Below are positions 55,631 to 63,355 of a DNA stretch of 64,000 nucleotides, one piece after another. The stretch lies in contig JALNZE010000001.1 of NCBI GenBank assembly GCA_023229465.1, forward strand, positions 124,001-188,000, given 5' to 3'. The notes below the pieces were generated by a model. It made no database searches and was not told the origin of the DNA. It saw only the letters and a list, made by a program, of their open reading frames with translations. A program made the translations under genes and the position numbers. The first letter of the stretch is position 1, and each line of letters opens with the position of its first letter. The DNA is from Chitinophagaceae bacterium. GTDB lineage: Bacteria > Bacteroidota > Bacteroidia > Chitinophagales > Chitinophagaceae.

Positions 55631-56530
55631 ATGAGGCAGCAACTACTTGATCTAATTAATAACACAATACTTTTCAAGTATGAATTGCCCCATGCTCCTA
55701 CAAGTATTCCAAAGACAATTTTCTCAACTGCAAATGACAAATGTTATGAAGCAACTAACAAAAACGCCCTTGTGGAAATAATTTACAATTCAATAATTGA
55801 ATACTCATTCAATGAGTTTGAAATTGATGGACGAGAATACAACGACTTGCACACAATAGCATTTCAAGATAGAATCCGATTTGACGAAGATGATTCCGAT
55901 GAAGTAAAACTTAAATATGGGTTTTACGGAGAAGTAATTTTACATGCAATCCTGAAAGTATTCTTTGGAACCGACACAATAATTTCAAAAGGTTGTTTCT
56001 ATAATCCACTTGAAAATTCTGAATCTAAAGGTTATGATGCTTATCACTTAATTGAAAGTCATTCAACAATTCAATTATGGTTTGGTGAAACAAAATTCCA
56101 TAAGGGTTACACAAATGCAGTGAATGATGTTCTTGGTAAAATTAAAATCTCATTATCTGACAATTATCTTCACAGGAATCTCCTGGTTCTTAGAAAAAAC
56201 AAAGACAACTTGAATACTGGAAACTCAACTTTACAATCAATACTGAATGGTTGGGATGCAAATCCGAACATCGTAATTTTTGATGAACTGATTAAACATA
56301 AAATTGAATTGGTTTATCCAGTAATCATTATGTTTCAACAAAATTCAAGCGGATATGATGAAAGCATAAAAGCTATTCCGAAATATATTGAGGAGAAATA
56401 CACAGTTGAAAAATTTGATTTGACTATTCCCTATTCATTATTTTTCGTTTTCATTCCAATTGAAAATGTGAAAACAATTAAAACAGAAGTATTATCATGG
56501 ATAAAATTAAAGAAGCCGCTTCTGTCATAA
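55631..56530 (+). CDS. hamA: HamA, Hachiman nuclease (DUF1837)
   Basis: Effector of the Hachiman anti-phage system, a nuclease of the DUF1837 family restrained by the HamB helicase. 299 residues. The family features are GFYGEVILHAIL (Glu near 100), KGYDAYH (Asp near 136) and LWFGETKFHKGY (E-x-K near 152-154), a PD-(D/E)xK-like set. Its 3' end overlaps hamB by 34 bp, so the two are co-translated. Confidence 0.88.
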   Translation: MRQQLLDLINNTILFKYELPHAPTSIPKTIFSTANDKCYEATNKNALVEIIYNSIIEYSFNEFEIDGREYNDLHTIAFQDRIRFDEDDSDEVKLKYGFYGEVILHAILKVFFGTDTIISKGCFYNPLENSESKGYDAYHLIESHSTIQLWFGETKFHKGYTNAVNDVLGKIKISLSDNYLHRNLLVLRKNKDNLNTGNSTLQSILNGWDANPNIVIFDELIKHKIELVYPVIIMFQQNSSGYDESIKAIPKYIEEKYTVEKFDLTIPYSLFFVFIPIENVKTIKTEVLSWIKLKKPLLS

Positions 56531-58791
56531 TTGATATTAATAGGTATCGCAAACAACAAATCAAAGATTATGATTTGATTAAAACCGTATGCGGTTTCTT
56601 TGACAAAATCAAAGAGGAAGAAATTACAGAACCTGACTTACGATTTTTAAAATACATTTCTAATTCTGTAGGCATCCCACACTTCTTTGACTTGTTAGAA
56701 AAGTTTGACAAGAACACAAGCATTGAAAATTTTGACCTCAACACTTTGTCGGCTGTTATTTATGAAAGCACTTTGAATCTTACCGAAAAGAACAAGGTTC
56801 ACAAATACCAAAAACAAATTTTAGAAAAATTTATTCCCGATACTCTTAACAGATATTTTCTTTCTGCAAGCACATCATTTGGCAAGACACATATTGTGTT
56901 TGACATCGTAAAAAAGATGGGGTATAAAAACGTGGTTTTGATTTTTCCAACGATTGCACTTCTGTCTGAAAATTTGGAACGGCTAACTTCAAATGAAAAC
57001 TATCTGTATTTTTTAGATACTTATTCCATCCATACTTTAAGCGAAGTTCCTGAACTTGGCGAGAGAAATTTATTCATCTACACACCTGAAAGGTTTCTCT
57101 CTTTCATTGAAAAAAGAGTTGACGAAATAAAATTTGATTTTGCTTTCGTTGATGAAGTTTACAAAATAGATAACGAATACATCATTGATGAAGAAGTGAG
57201 AGAGAATGAAAGAGATGTCGCTTACCGTTTAGCGGTATTCTATTCATTGAAAACTGATGTAGATGTTCTATTGGCTGGACCATACATTGACTTTACAAAA
57301 CAAGACGACCCAAAATATAATGCTTCATTTGACCGCTTTCTTACAGAGAATCAAATTCAGTTGATTGATTACAATAACTATGAGATTGTAATCAAATCTT
57401 TCAGCGACATTAAAACCAAAAGTCAGTATTCCATTGACGAGCAACTAACTTTTAATTTTGAAATTGGCAATAAGGAAAAACGATTTATTGAAATTGTCAA
57501 GTCAATTGTTGGTATTGATCAGAACTCAATTGTTTACTGCTACTCTATCAGTTCAGTTGAATCATACGCTAAGAAGTTGATTGCTTCTAATATTTTAAAC
57601 AACCACGATAGCTCGGCTTATGCAGATTTCATTTCTCATATCACCGAAAACTTCAACAAAGAATGGACATTGATTGAAGCATTAAAAAAAGGAATCGGAA
57701 TCCATCATGGTTTAGTTCCTAAGTATTTGCAAAAGGAAATAGTTTCTCTATTTAATAAGAATCAACTTAAGGTCTTAATCTCCACCACTACGATTACTGA
57801 AGGTGTAAATACTGCTGCAAAAAATTTAGTTGTAATGCACAGCAAGAAAGGAAATAAGGAACTTAAAAAGTTTGATGCAAAAAATATTGCAGGAAGAGCA
57901 GGAAGGTTTTTATATCATTACAGCGGAAGGGTAATCGTTTTGAATAATGATTTTATGAAAGCGATTAATTCAGAGGCAGAAGGAATAAAACATAAGAACT
58001 ATGATTTGGAAGCACCGAAAGATGAAATTGATTTATTCTATACAGGTGATGAGTTTCTCAAAAACGAGGACAAGCAGAGAATCTTAAACATAAAAGCAAT
58101 GCAGGAAGAAAGAGCAATACCCGAATTTGTTTTTTCACTCTACAAAGTTGTAAGTCGTAAGCACAAGATTGAAATTTATGACCGCATTGAAAACCTTTCA
58201 CAAGCCGAGTTGAGTTCCATCAAAGCGTTAATAAGAATGATAAATTTCAGATTGGATATTGACTATGCGGGATTTCAAACGGTTTTGAATGTTATTGAAC
58301 CAATTGTTCTAAATCAAAAAATGAAATTCCTGATTGAATACAAAGGTGTGAGTGGCGAATATTCAGCACTTACGAATTTGGTTCACTACTATCTTTCAAG
58401 TGGCTTTTCAGGTTCTATCAAATACAAATTGGATTCAGGTAAAAGTGTTGACGATGCAATTTCAGAAACATCTGAATTCGTTTACAACATTCTGAAATAC
58501 CAAGTGGTAAAATACTTAGGAGTTTTCAATGTCATGTATAAGTTGTCTCAATCAAAAAAAACAAATCAAACATTTGAAGAAGTTAGCGGATTAGACCGAC
58601 TGCTAACAAAACTTGAATACAATGCCTTGACAACTTCTGGAAGAATTGCAAGCGACTTCGGTGTTCCTTCATCCATTGTTGACTATTACGAAAACAGTAA
58701 TAATGCCGAAGGAATAAAAGCGCAATTTGATACTTATGAAAAAAGTATCTTTGAAAAGGTTGAAAAAATTATAAAGCGAAATGAACAGTAA
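56497..58791 (+). CDS. hamB: HamB, Hachiman helicase
   Basis: DEAD/DEAH-like superfamily 2 helicase that senses altered DNA and licenses HamA. 764 residues. Motif I is SASTSFGKTH (about 124-133), motif II is the variant VDEVYK (about 218-223), and motifs V-VI are STTTITEGVNTA and AGRAGRF (about 466-471). The C-terminal 250 residues are helical. It overlaps hamA; downstream is copy B of the flanking repeat. Confidence 0.9.
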   Translation: MDKIKEAASVIIDINRYRKQQIKDYDLIKTVCGFFDKIKEEEITEPDLRFLKYISNSVGIPHFFDLLEKFDKNTSIENFDLNTLSAVIYESTLNLTEKNKVHKYQKQILEKFIPDTLNRYFLSASTSFGKTHIVFDIVKKMGYKNVVLIFPTIALLSENLERLTSNENYLYFLDTYSIHTLSEVPELGERNLFIYTPERFLSFIEKRVDEIKFDFAFVDEVYKIDNEYIIDEEVRENERDVAYRLAVFYSLKTDVDVLLAGPYIDFTKQDDPKYNASFDRFLTENQIQLIDYNNYEIVIKSFSDIKTKSQYSIDEQLTFNFEIGNKEKRFIEIVKSIVGIDQNSIVYCYSISSVESYAKKLIASNILNNHDSSAYADFISHITENFNKEWTLIEALKKGIGIHHGLVPKYLQKEIVSLFNKNQLKVLISTTTITEGVNTAAKNLVVMHSKKGNKELKKFDAKNIAGRAGRFLYHYSGRVIVLNNDFMKAINSEAEGIKHKNYDLEAPKDEIDLFYTGDEFLKNEDKQRILNIKAMQEERAIPEFVFSLYKVVSRKHKIEIYDRIENLSQAELSSIKALIRMINFRLDIDYAGFQTVLNVIEPIVLNQKMKFLIEYKGVSGEYSALTNLVHYYLSSGFSGSIKYKLDSGKSVDDAISETSEFVYNILKYQVVKYLGVFNVMYKLSQSKKTNQTFEEVSGLDRLLTKLEYNALTTSGRIASDFGVPSSIVDYYENSNNAEGIKAQFDTYEKSIFEKVEKIIKRNEQ

Positions 58792-59104
58792 AGAAAAGGC
58801 TACCGCAACAAGTCAGGCTCATTTGCAAGGCACACAAAGCCAACTTTGCAAAAGAGGCTGTCTTGTTCCTACGCTTCCGGGACACACCCTAAGTAATAGG
58901 ACACAGTATACTGGTGGACACACTCTGAAGAAGGGCGAACGTACAATTATAAATTTAGCTTCAGTTCCGGGCGGACAGTTGGTTAATTCCCCAATTGCAC
59001 AAACTCACGTTGGCTGCAAAATGCCTATTGAAGTTCGGTTTTCATAACGATAGCCCCCATAAGCCGGTTTTGATTATTTTTGATCCGATTAACTTGGCCT
59101 GTAT
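58792..59104. other. Repeat-rich spacer after hamB
   Basis: 313 bp with the 57-bp repeat copy B (58947-59003) and a GGCTCATTTGCAAGGCACAC stretch. A reading frame across it (58781-59047) follows the repeat and is not accepted as a gene. Confidence 0.55.
58947..59003 (+). repeat. 57-bp direct repeat, copy B
   Basis: Second copy of the 57-bp repeat, differing from 50049-50105 at a single base. It closes the block that carries the helicase-nuclease and hamAB. Confidence 0.85.
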
Positions 59105-59839
59105 ATGAAGAACTTTAAAGAGTTGATGCGGTTTATTACCCTATCAGGATATTCGGATGCGGATTATATTGAAGCAATGGTTCTGCGACACCATGAAAAA
59201 TGGGCCAGTCGGTACTCCAAATGGAGCTATGAATCCACCAAACAAAAATTAATGTCCGCCTACCGGACCTGGATCGTACCCTTACATTTTTTTAGCCTCC
59301 TCTTTTTAACGATCATCGTTTCTTTTTTACTGCGCTTCAAAGTCGAGAACCTGTCTTCATTTGCAGTTATTGTAATGTGTGTTGCCGTTATCATTTATTT
59401 TGTTCTCCGCGCAATACTTTACCATCCCATTTATGTGAATGATTATTTGCCCTTGCTAAACCACGTTGTTGAAAAACTGAGCGGTGCCTATTTAAAGGAG
59501 CTGGACGGGGTAAAAAAAGAACAATACAGCGCCGTAGCAATTGTGCTTATCCAGGCCGTTACAAATAAGCTGGCCGGGTTTCCCAAACCCACAGGCAGCA
59601 AGATCACGAAAGATCAATTGGCGAAGTTGTATGGGGTCTCCGAAAGGAGCTTTCACGATGCACTAAATATTGTTCTCAAAGCCAACTGGAAATCGGGTCC
59701 ACGCATTGACAGGGAAATATCAGACGCTTTTGGTGAAGCAAAAGAATATTTTTCTGCCATTGGCAGCGAACAGGCTGTCAAACTGTTAGACAGTATTAAA
59801 CTGGATGTACGTATAAAAAGACAGCCCCCGACTTATTAG
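59105..59839 (+). CDS. Hypothetical membrane protein with HTH-like C-terminal region
   Basis: 244 residues. Two membrane helices (about 56-75 and 82-100) are followed by a soluble region with TKDQLAKLYGVSERSFHDAL, which resembles a helix-turn-helix. No family is recognised. Its base composition is higher in GC than the Hachiman block, so it may have a different origin. Confidence 0.65.
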   Translation: MKNFKELMRFITLSGYSDADYIEAMVLRHHEKWASRYSKWSYESTKQKLMSAYRTWIVPLHFFSLLFLTIIVSFLLRFKVENLSSFAVIVMCVAVIIYFVLRAILYHPIYVNDYLPLLNHVVEKLSGAYLKELDGVKKEQYSAVAIVLIQAVTNKLAGFPKPTGSKITKDQLAKLYGVSERSFHDALNIVLKANWKSGPRIDREISDAFGEAKEYFSAIGSEQAVKLLDSIKLDVRIKRQPPTY

Positions 59840-59884
59840 TGCCAGATTAGCGGAAATATGTTAATGGATATAGCCTAAGTAAAG

Positions 59885-59900
59885 TTTATGTATACATAAA
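59885..59900. promoter_or_regulatory. Perfect 16-bp palindrome before the HTH gene
   Basis: TTTATGTATACATAAA is a perfect palindrome 46 bp upstream of the HTH protein start. It could be the operator of that small regulator. Confidence 0.5.
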
Positions 59901-59946
59901 TTGAATTCGACACCGTATTTGCATTGGTATTGGAAACAATTTATTT

Positions 59947-60339
59947 ATGAATGAGTTTCCAATGATGTTCCCTTACTCCCAGGCGGAGTTTTGGGAAAAG
60001 ATGACAAATGTGGTGGAAAAGGTAGTGGAAGCAAAACTAACCAGTGCCAATACCCCAATCGCTCCATCCCTGCTACCTGAAAGACCCCTCCTCAAAGCTA
60101 CGGAAGTCTGCGCCATTTTCCAGGTCTCCAAGCCCACCCTCTATGAGTGGCTAAAGCAAAACAAAATTGCCAGTTTCAAGATTCAGTCACGCCGTTATTT
60201 TTCGCGGCAGGATATTGAAGCCATTATTCCACCCCATTTTTCTAATTTGCAATGCTCCGGTTTTTCGGGGGGAAGTCAAAATTCCAGTTCTTCGGAAATT
60301 CCTACCGGTCATAACTTAGCTTGTTTAATCAATTCTTGA
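59947..60339 (+). CDS. Helix-turn-helix protein, excisionase type
   Basis: 130 residues. The HTH_17/excisionase-like domain (about 50-98) has LLKATEVCAIFQVSKPTLYEWL and FSRQDIEAIIP. Such proteins are common in mobile elements as regulators or excisionases. The last 30 residues look unrelated and run 31 bp into the convergent AbiEii gene, so the C-terminus is probably not original. Confidence 0.7.
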   Translation: MNEFPMMFPYSQAEFWEKMTNVVEKVVEAKLTSANTPIAPSLLPERPLLKATEVCAIFQVSKPTLYEWLKQNKIASFKIQSRRYFSRQDIEAIIPPHFSNLQCSGFSGGSQNSSSSEIPTGHNLACLINS

Positions 60340-61088
60340 AATAGCAATACCTTTTGTACATCCCTTGGATTAAATAAAAATGGCTGAACATCCTGTGCCA
60401 TTTCCTCCATGTTTAAGCTGTTACACTTTTCGATAATTTTTTCTTTGAGTTGCTTCTCATTAGACACACCCATTTTAAATTCCAGATAGTTATAATCCGG
60501 CCTGTCAATCAATGACAATAGGAATGCTATATCAAAGAAATCCCTTCCCTTATTTCTTTCGCGATTGCATACTGCATAGAACTTTTGCGCTAGCAGTAAG
60601 TTTAGCGGTGTTATAAAGATCTGGGTGAACACATCAAACCGGTTTAGAATATATTTTTCCGGTACAAAATCGAAATGCTGAGGCTCAGTATCCAGTTGTA
60701 TTAATATCTTCTCTTCTCGATGGGCTGACAATCCTTCCTTATATAATATTTCAGGGAAGCGGATATAGCAGTGATACGCTCCACGAAAAACCGTTTTCAT
60801 TTCTACCTCATAACCTTCCTGTTCTAACTCCTTTTTTAAAATACCTGAGACTTTTGCAAACGTATCTTCTGCTATTGTGAAATTGTCAAAATCAAGATCT
60901 TCAGAAAAACGAGTGTTCCCGTGCACAATCCTTAAACAAGTACCCCCTAAGAAACATAGCTCATTGGCATATTCACTGTCAAAAAGAATCTGCAATAATT
61001 TATGCTGTAGATATTCTCTTAAAATAAATCGTTTGAACCCTCGAAGGTTTTCGGGATAATTTTTTTCTATTTCAGATAGTGTCAGCAT
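60309..61088 (-). CDS. abiEii: AbiEii-type nucleotidyltransferase toxin
   Basis: Toxin of a type IV toxin-antitoxin pair that also aborts phage infection. 259 residues. The nucleotidyltransferase motif is FLGGTCLRIVHG followed by RFSEDLDFDNF, with a later acidic motif (ILIQLDTE). The start overlaps the antitoxin gene by 17 bp. Catalytic residues look intact. Confidence 0.88.
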   Translation of the reverse strand: MLTLSEIEKNYPENLRGFKRFILREYLQHKLLQILFDSEYANELCFLGGTCLRIVHGNTRFSEDLDFDNFTIAEDTFAKVSGILKKELEQEGYEVEMKTVFRGAYHCYIRFPEILYKEGLSAHREEKILIQLDTEPQHFDFVPEKYILNRFDVFTQIFITPLNLLLAQKFYAVCNRERNKGRDFFDIAFLLSLIDRPDYNYLEFKMGVSNEKQLKEKIIEKCNSLNMEEMAQDVQPFLFNPRDVQKVLLFQELIKQAKL

Positions 61089-61698
61089 GATTATTGATTT
61101 TGTTCAATAGGTTAATTCGCTTATTCAATGTTTTACTTTCAAAACATGCAGCATAAGAAGTTAACCTGTCCTTATTAATGATTTCATTAAACGTGGTCAG
61201 ATTTAGCCTCAGCCCTTCAATATCTTCTGTAGTATTTAATTGGTGATTAAGATATAAATAATCCAGGATCGCCTTTTCCGGTGAAGCTATTAATAACGGT
61301 ATTGTTTGACTGTTGTCAACTTCATATCCAAAAAAAAGATGCGCTTTAATACTTCTGTAATTAAATGTGCCGGCAATTGTTTCGTAGGCTATCGTTTTTC
61401 TCGTTGTGATATTCTGGACAGAAAACACAGCTTCCGGTATCAGCCCATAGTGTGAAAGAGCGGATTCGAGTGAAACATAGGATGGACGATGCAGGCAGTT
61501 ACTGATCCGATACCGGAGCCGGTCGTTCATAGGAATATCAGTAAATAGATACCACTTATTGATCAGCTTATGGATATATCCCTTCCGCTGCCATTCTACC
61601 AAGCGTCTTGTATCAAACTTGGGAAACAGCTTTTCAATATCCCTGGTTGAAAATACTTCAAAGCTGTACATAGCACTTCTAAAGCCTAGGTAAGTCAT
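61072..61698 (-). CDS. abiEi: AbiEi-type antitoxin
   Basis: Antitoxin and autorepressor of the AbiE pair. 208 residues from the ATG at 61698. The N-terminal winged helix (FSTRDIEKLFPKFDTRRLVEWQ) is followed by the AbiEi C-terminal domain (SYVSLESALSHYGLIPEAV). A palindrome just upstream suits autoregulation. An earlier start at 61728 would include that palindrome, which argues against it. Confidence 0.85.
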   Translation of the reverse strand: MTYLGFRSAMYSFEVFSTRDIEKLFPKFDTRRLVEWQRKGYIHKLINKWYLFTDIPMNDRLRYRISNCLHRPSYVSLESALSHYGLIPEAVFSVQNITTRKTIAYETIAGTFNYRSIKAHLFFGYEVDNSQTIPLLIASPEKAILDYLYLNHQLNTTEDIEGLRLNLTTFNEIINKDRLTSYAACFESKTLNKRINLLNKINNHADTI

Positions 61699-61712
61699 TT
61701 TATTTCCTATTA

Positions 61713-61728
61713 TTGTTAATAATAACAA
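61713..61728 (-). promoter_or_regulatory. AbiEi operator candidate TTGTTA-ATAA-TAACAA
   Basis: Perfect 6-bp inverted repeat with a 4-bp spacer, 14 bp upstream of the antitoxin start. AbiEi proteins repress their own promoter through inverted repeats in known systems. Confidence 0.65.
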
Positions 61729-61743
61729 ATATAAGAAATATAA

Positions 61744-61986
61744 TTAAATATTTAAGCTAAACTGGCTATAATTTCCAGTTGTTGCAAAAAATGCAACAAC
61801 TGAAACATAGTCAAGTTCCCACTCTTTAAAAACGTTAGAAAAGTGCCTGGAAATGATAGACTTATCTCTTTCAAACAAAGTTGCCATCTGGTTGAGGTTC
61901 AGCCAGATAGTTTCATTTTCGAGCTTTACATCAATAGTAGTTTGACCATCTGCGGCCTGATATATGGCAATTTCTCCTGTTTCCAT
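61744..61986 (-). pseudogene. Truncated RhuM family gene
   Basis: 80 residues matching only the N-terminus of RhuM-like proteins: IAIYQAADGQTTIDVKLENE, WLNLNQMATLFERDKSIISR, then FKEWELDYVSVVAFFATTG. Intact members continue for some 250 more residues. The homology ends abruptly and a stop follows, so this is a remnant. Confidence 0.75.
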
Positions 61987-62009
61987 AAGTAAATGTTCTA
62001 ATGTTTGAA

Positions 62010-62216
62010 TTATACCGCTTTTAACTGCCCTGTGTTCTCAACAAGACGAAGTTTTTTAAGTTCCCTTTCTTTCCATTTCTTAGCCACATTCTCAGCGTTC
62101 TCCCGTGGGGTAACACAAATGTACTTGTAAAAGGACTTATCGGTTTTATGACCGGTTATAGACCTGATCTCAGCGGTTTGCAGATCATGCGCCAAATATT
62201 CATTTCGAAGGCTTTT
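62010..62216 (-). pseudogene. C-terminal remnant of a tyrosine recombinase
   Basis: About 68 codons with no start. The fragment ETAEIRSITGHK-like core (QTAEIRSITGHKTDKSFYKY) carries the GH box and a Tyr nine residues after the His, the catalytic end of tyrosine integrases. The catalytic Arg and the rest of the protein are missing. It marks the former integration module of the island. Confidence 0.75.
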
Positions 62217-62253
62217 TTATTTCCAGTCCTCAAACAATAAAAAATTGTTTATT

Positions 62254-62276
62254 TTGCAACTGATAATCAGTTGCAA
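62254..62276. promoter_or_regulatory. HicAB operator: 23-bp palindrome on the hicA start
   Basis: Arms TTGCAACTGA (62254-62263) and TCAGTTGCAA (62267-62276) are perfect complements with spacer TAA. The last base is the A of the hicA ATG. HicB proteins with a ribbon-helix-helix domain bind such operators. Confidence 0.78.
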
Positions 62277-62533
62277 TGTCGAAAAAGGGAAAACTTGCTT
62301 CCAGACTTAAAGCTAAACCTACGGATTTTACTTACGCTGAGTTACGTACATTTTTATCCGGCATCGGGTATAAGGAAGACAGTAAGGGTAAAACCTCCGG
62401 TTCAAGGGTATCCTTTTTTCATGGAGAAACAAAGCATATTATCAGTTTACATAAACCGCATCCTGGAAATATTTTAAAGCGATATCAGATCAATATTATT
62501 GTTGAAGAATTAGTTAAATTAGAATTGTTATGA
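62276..62533 (+). CDS. hicA: HicA family mRNA interferase toxin
   Basis: 85 residues, double-stranded RNA-binding-like fold. Family motifs include YAELRTFLSGIGY, GSRVSFFHG and the conserved His region SLHKPHPGN. It cleaves mRNA when free of its antitoxin. It overlaps hicB by 4 bp (ATGA). Confidence 0.86.
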   Translation: MSKKGKLASRLKAKPTDFTYAELRTFLSGIGYKEDSKGKTSGSRVSFFHGETKHIISLHKPHPGNILKRYQINIIVEELVKLELL

Positions 62534-62871
62534 AAAAAGATCACCTAACGTACAAGGGTTTTATCGGGTCTGTTCATTACAGTACAGATGATGAAGTTTT
62601 ATTCGGAACCATTGAAGGCATACCGGATGTAGTAACCTACGAAGGAACCAGTGTTACGGAATTAAAACAGGCATTCATACAATCGGTAGAAGATTATATA
62701 CTATTATGTAAAAAACATAAAAAACCTGTTTTCAAATCACTCAAAGGGTCATTTAATGTACGCATCAAATCAGATCTTCACCAGAAAGCATTTACTTACG
62801 CAATAACAAATGGTATTACATTAAACCAGTTTATACAGAATACGATTGAAAAAGAGCTATCCGCGGTCTAA
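62530..62871 (+). CDS. hicB: HicB family antitoxin
   Basis: 113 residues. The N-terminal HicB fold (YKGFIGSVHYSTDDEVLFGT, IPDVVTYEGTSVTELKQAF) binds the toxin; the C-terminal ribbon-helix-helix (FNVRIKSDLHQKAFTYAITN) binds DNA. Start overlaps hicA. The likely operator is the 23-bp palindrome at the hicA start. Confidence 0.88.
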   Translation: MKKDHLTYKGFIGSVHYSTDDEVLFGTIEGIPDVVTYEGTSVTELKQAFIQSVEDYILLCKKHKKPVFKSLKGSFNVRIKSDLHQKAFTYAITNGITLNQFIQNTIEKELSAV

Positions 62872-62887
62872 AATGATTACGTTTTAG

Positions 62888-63322
62888 GAACATCATTCTA
62901 AACTGATCAGCCTATTTTCTATACTCCTTCCCGAACATTTTACGCGCTATCCCAAATTTATCGCATGGGGCCTAACTGCTCTTATAAATTACCGAACAGT
63001 TGAGCAAATAAAAAACAGAAACCGTTTTGCTGAATTTGCTGCATGGGGTATACCAGGAAAAATATGGTGGGACAAGGAAACAAAAAATTGGTATGTGGAA
63101 GTATGGAAGAAAAAAAACTACCTGGATACCGTTGCAGGTGAAATCATTGAAGATCTACTGTTTCCTTCTACAAAGTGTCTCCCGGCAGGGGACTCTTCAA
63201 TTAGAATGGTAATGCATCGATCGTATTTCGGTTATTTTTTCTTTCCTAATTTTTTGGGCGCGTCTTTTTTGCTCAATTTTCTTAGACTTCCGGAAAGAGG
63301 TAGTTATCAAAGTCCGGAATAA
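62888..63322 (+). pseudogene. Open frame lacking a start, possible gene remnant
   Basis: 144 codons open from just after a stop at 62885-62887, with no ATG before the middle. The translation looks protein-like (aromatic-rich, WGIPGKIWWDKETKNWYVEVW) but I do not recognise it. It may be the 3' part of a gene whose 5' end was lost at the island border. A GTG start near 63092 would give a 75-residue protein. Confidence 0.35.
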
Positions 63323-63355
63323 CAAAATTTCTTTACTTCCTTATCTTCGCCCCCT

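Larger units (their letters stand above)
45706..62880. mobile_element. Genomic island with defence and toxin-antitoxin cargo
   Basis: Bounded on the left by the tRNA-Ala half and near the right end by an integrase C-terminal remnant (62010-62216). The island is more AT-rich than both flanks. Cargo: unknown genes, a HEPN-like protein, a broken channel, a helicase-nuclease, Hachiman, AbiE, HicAB and RhuM remnant. No second tRNA copy or full integrase is in the window, so the exact borders are uncertain. The element looks immobile. Confidence 0.65.

Noticed and set aside
58781..59047. 88-residue frame overlapping the end of hamB
   Set aside because: It runs through the 57-bp repeat and spacer and reads like translated repeat, with no protein-like pattern.
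46904..59104. Integron attC sites between cassette genes
   Set aside because: I could not find paired RYYYAAC and GTTRRRY ends with the right spacing, nor an IntI gene; the repeats are of another kind.
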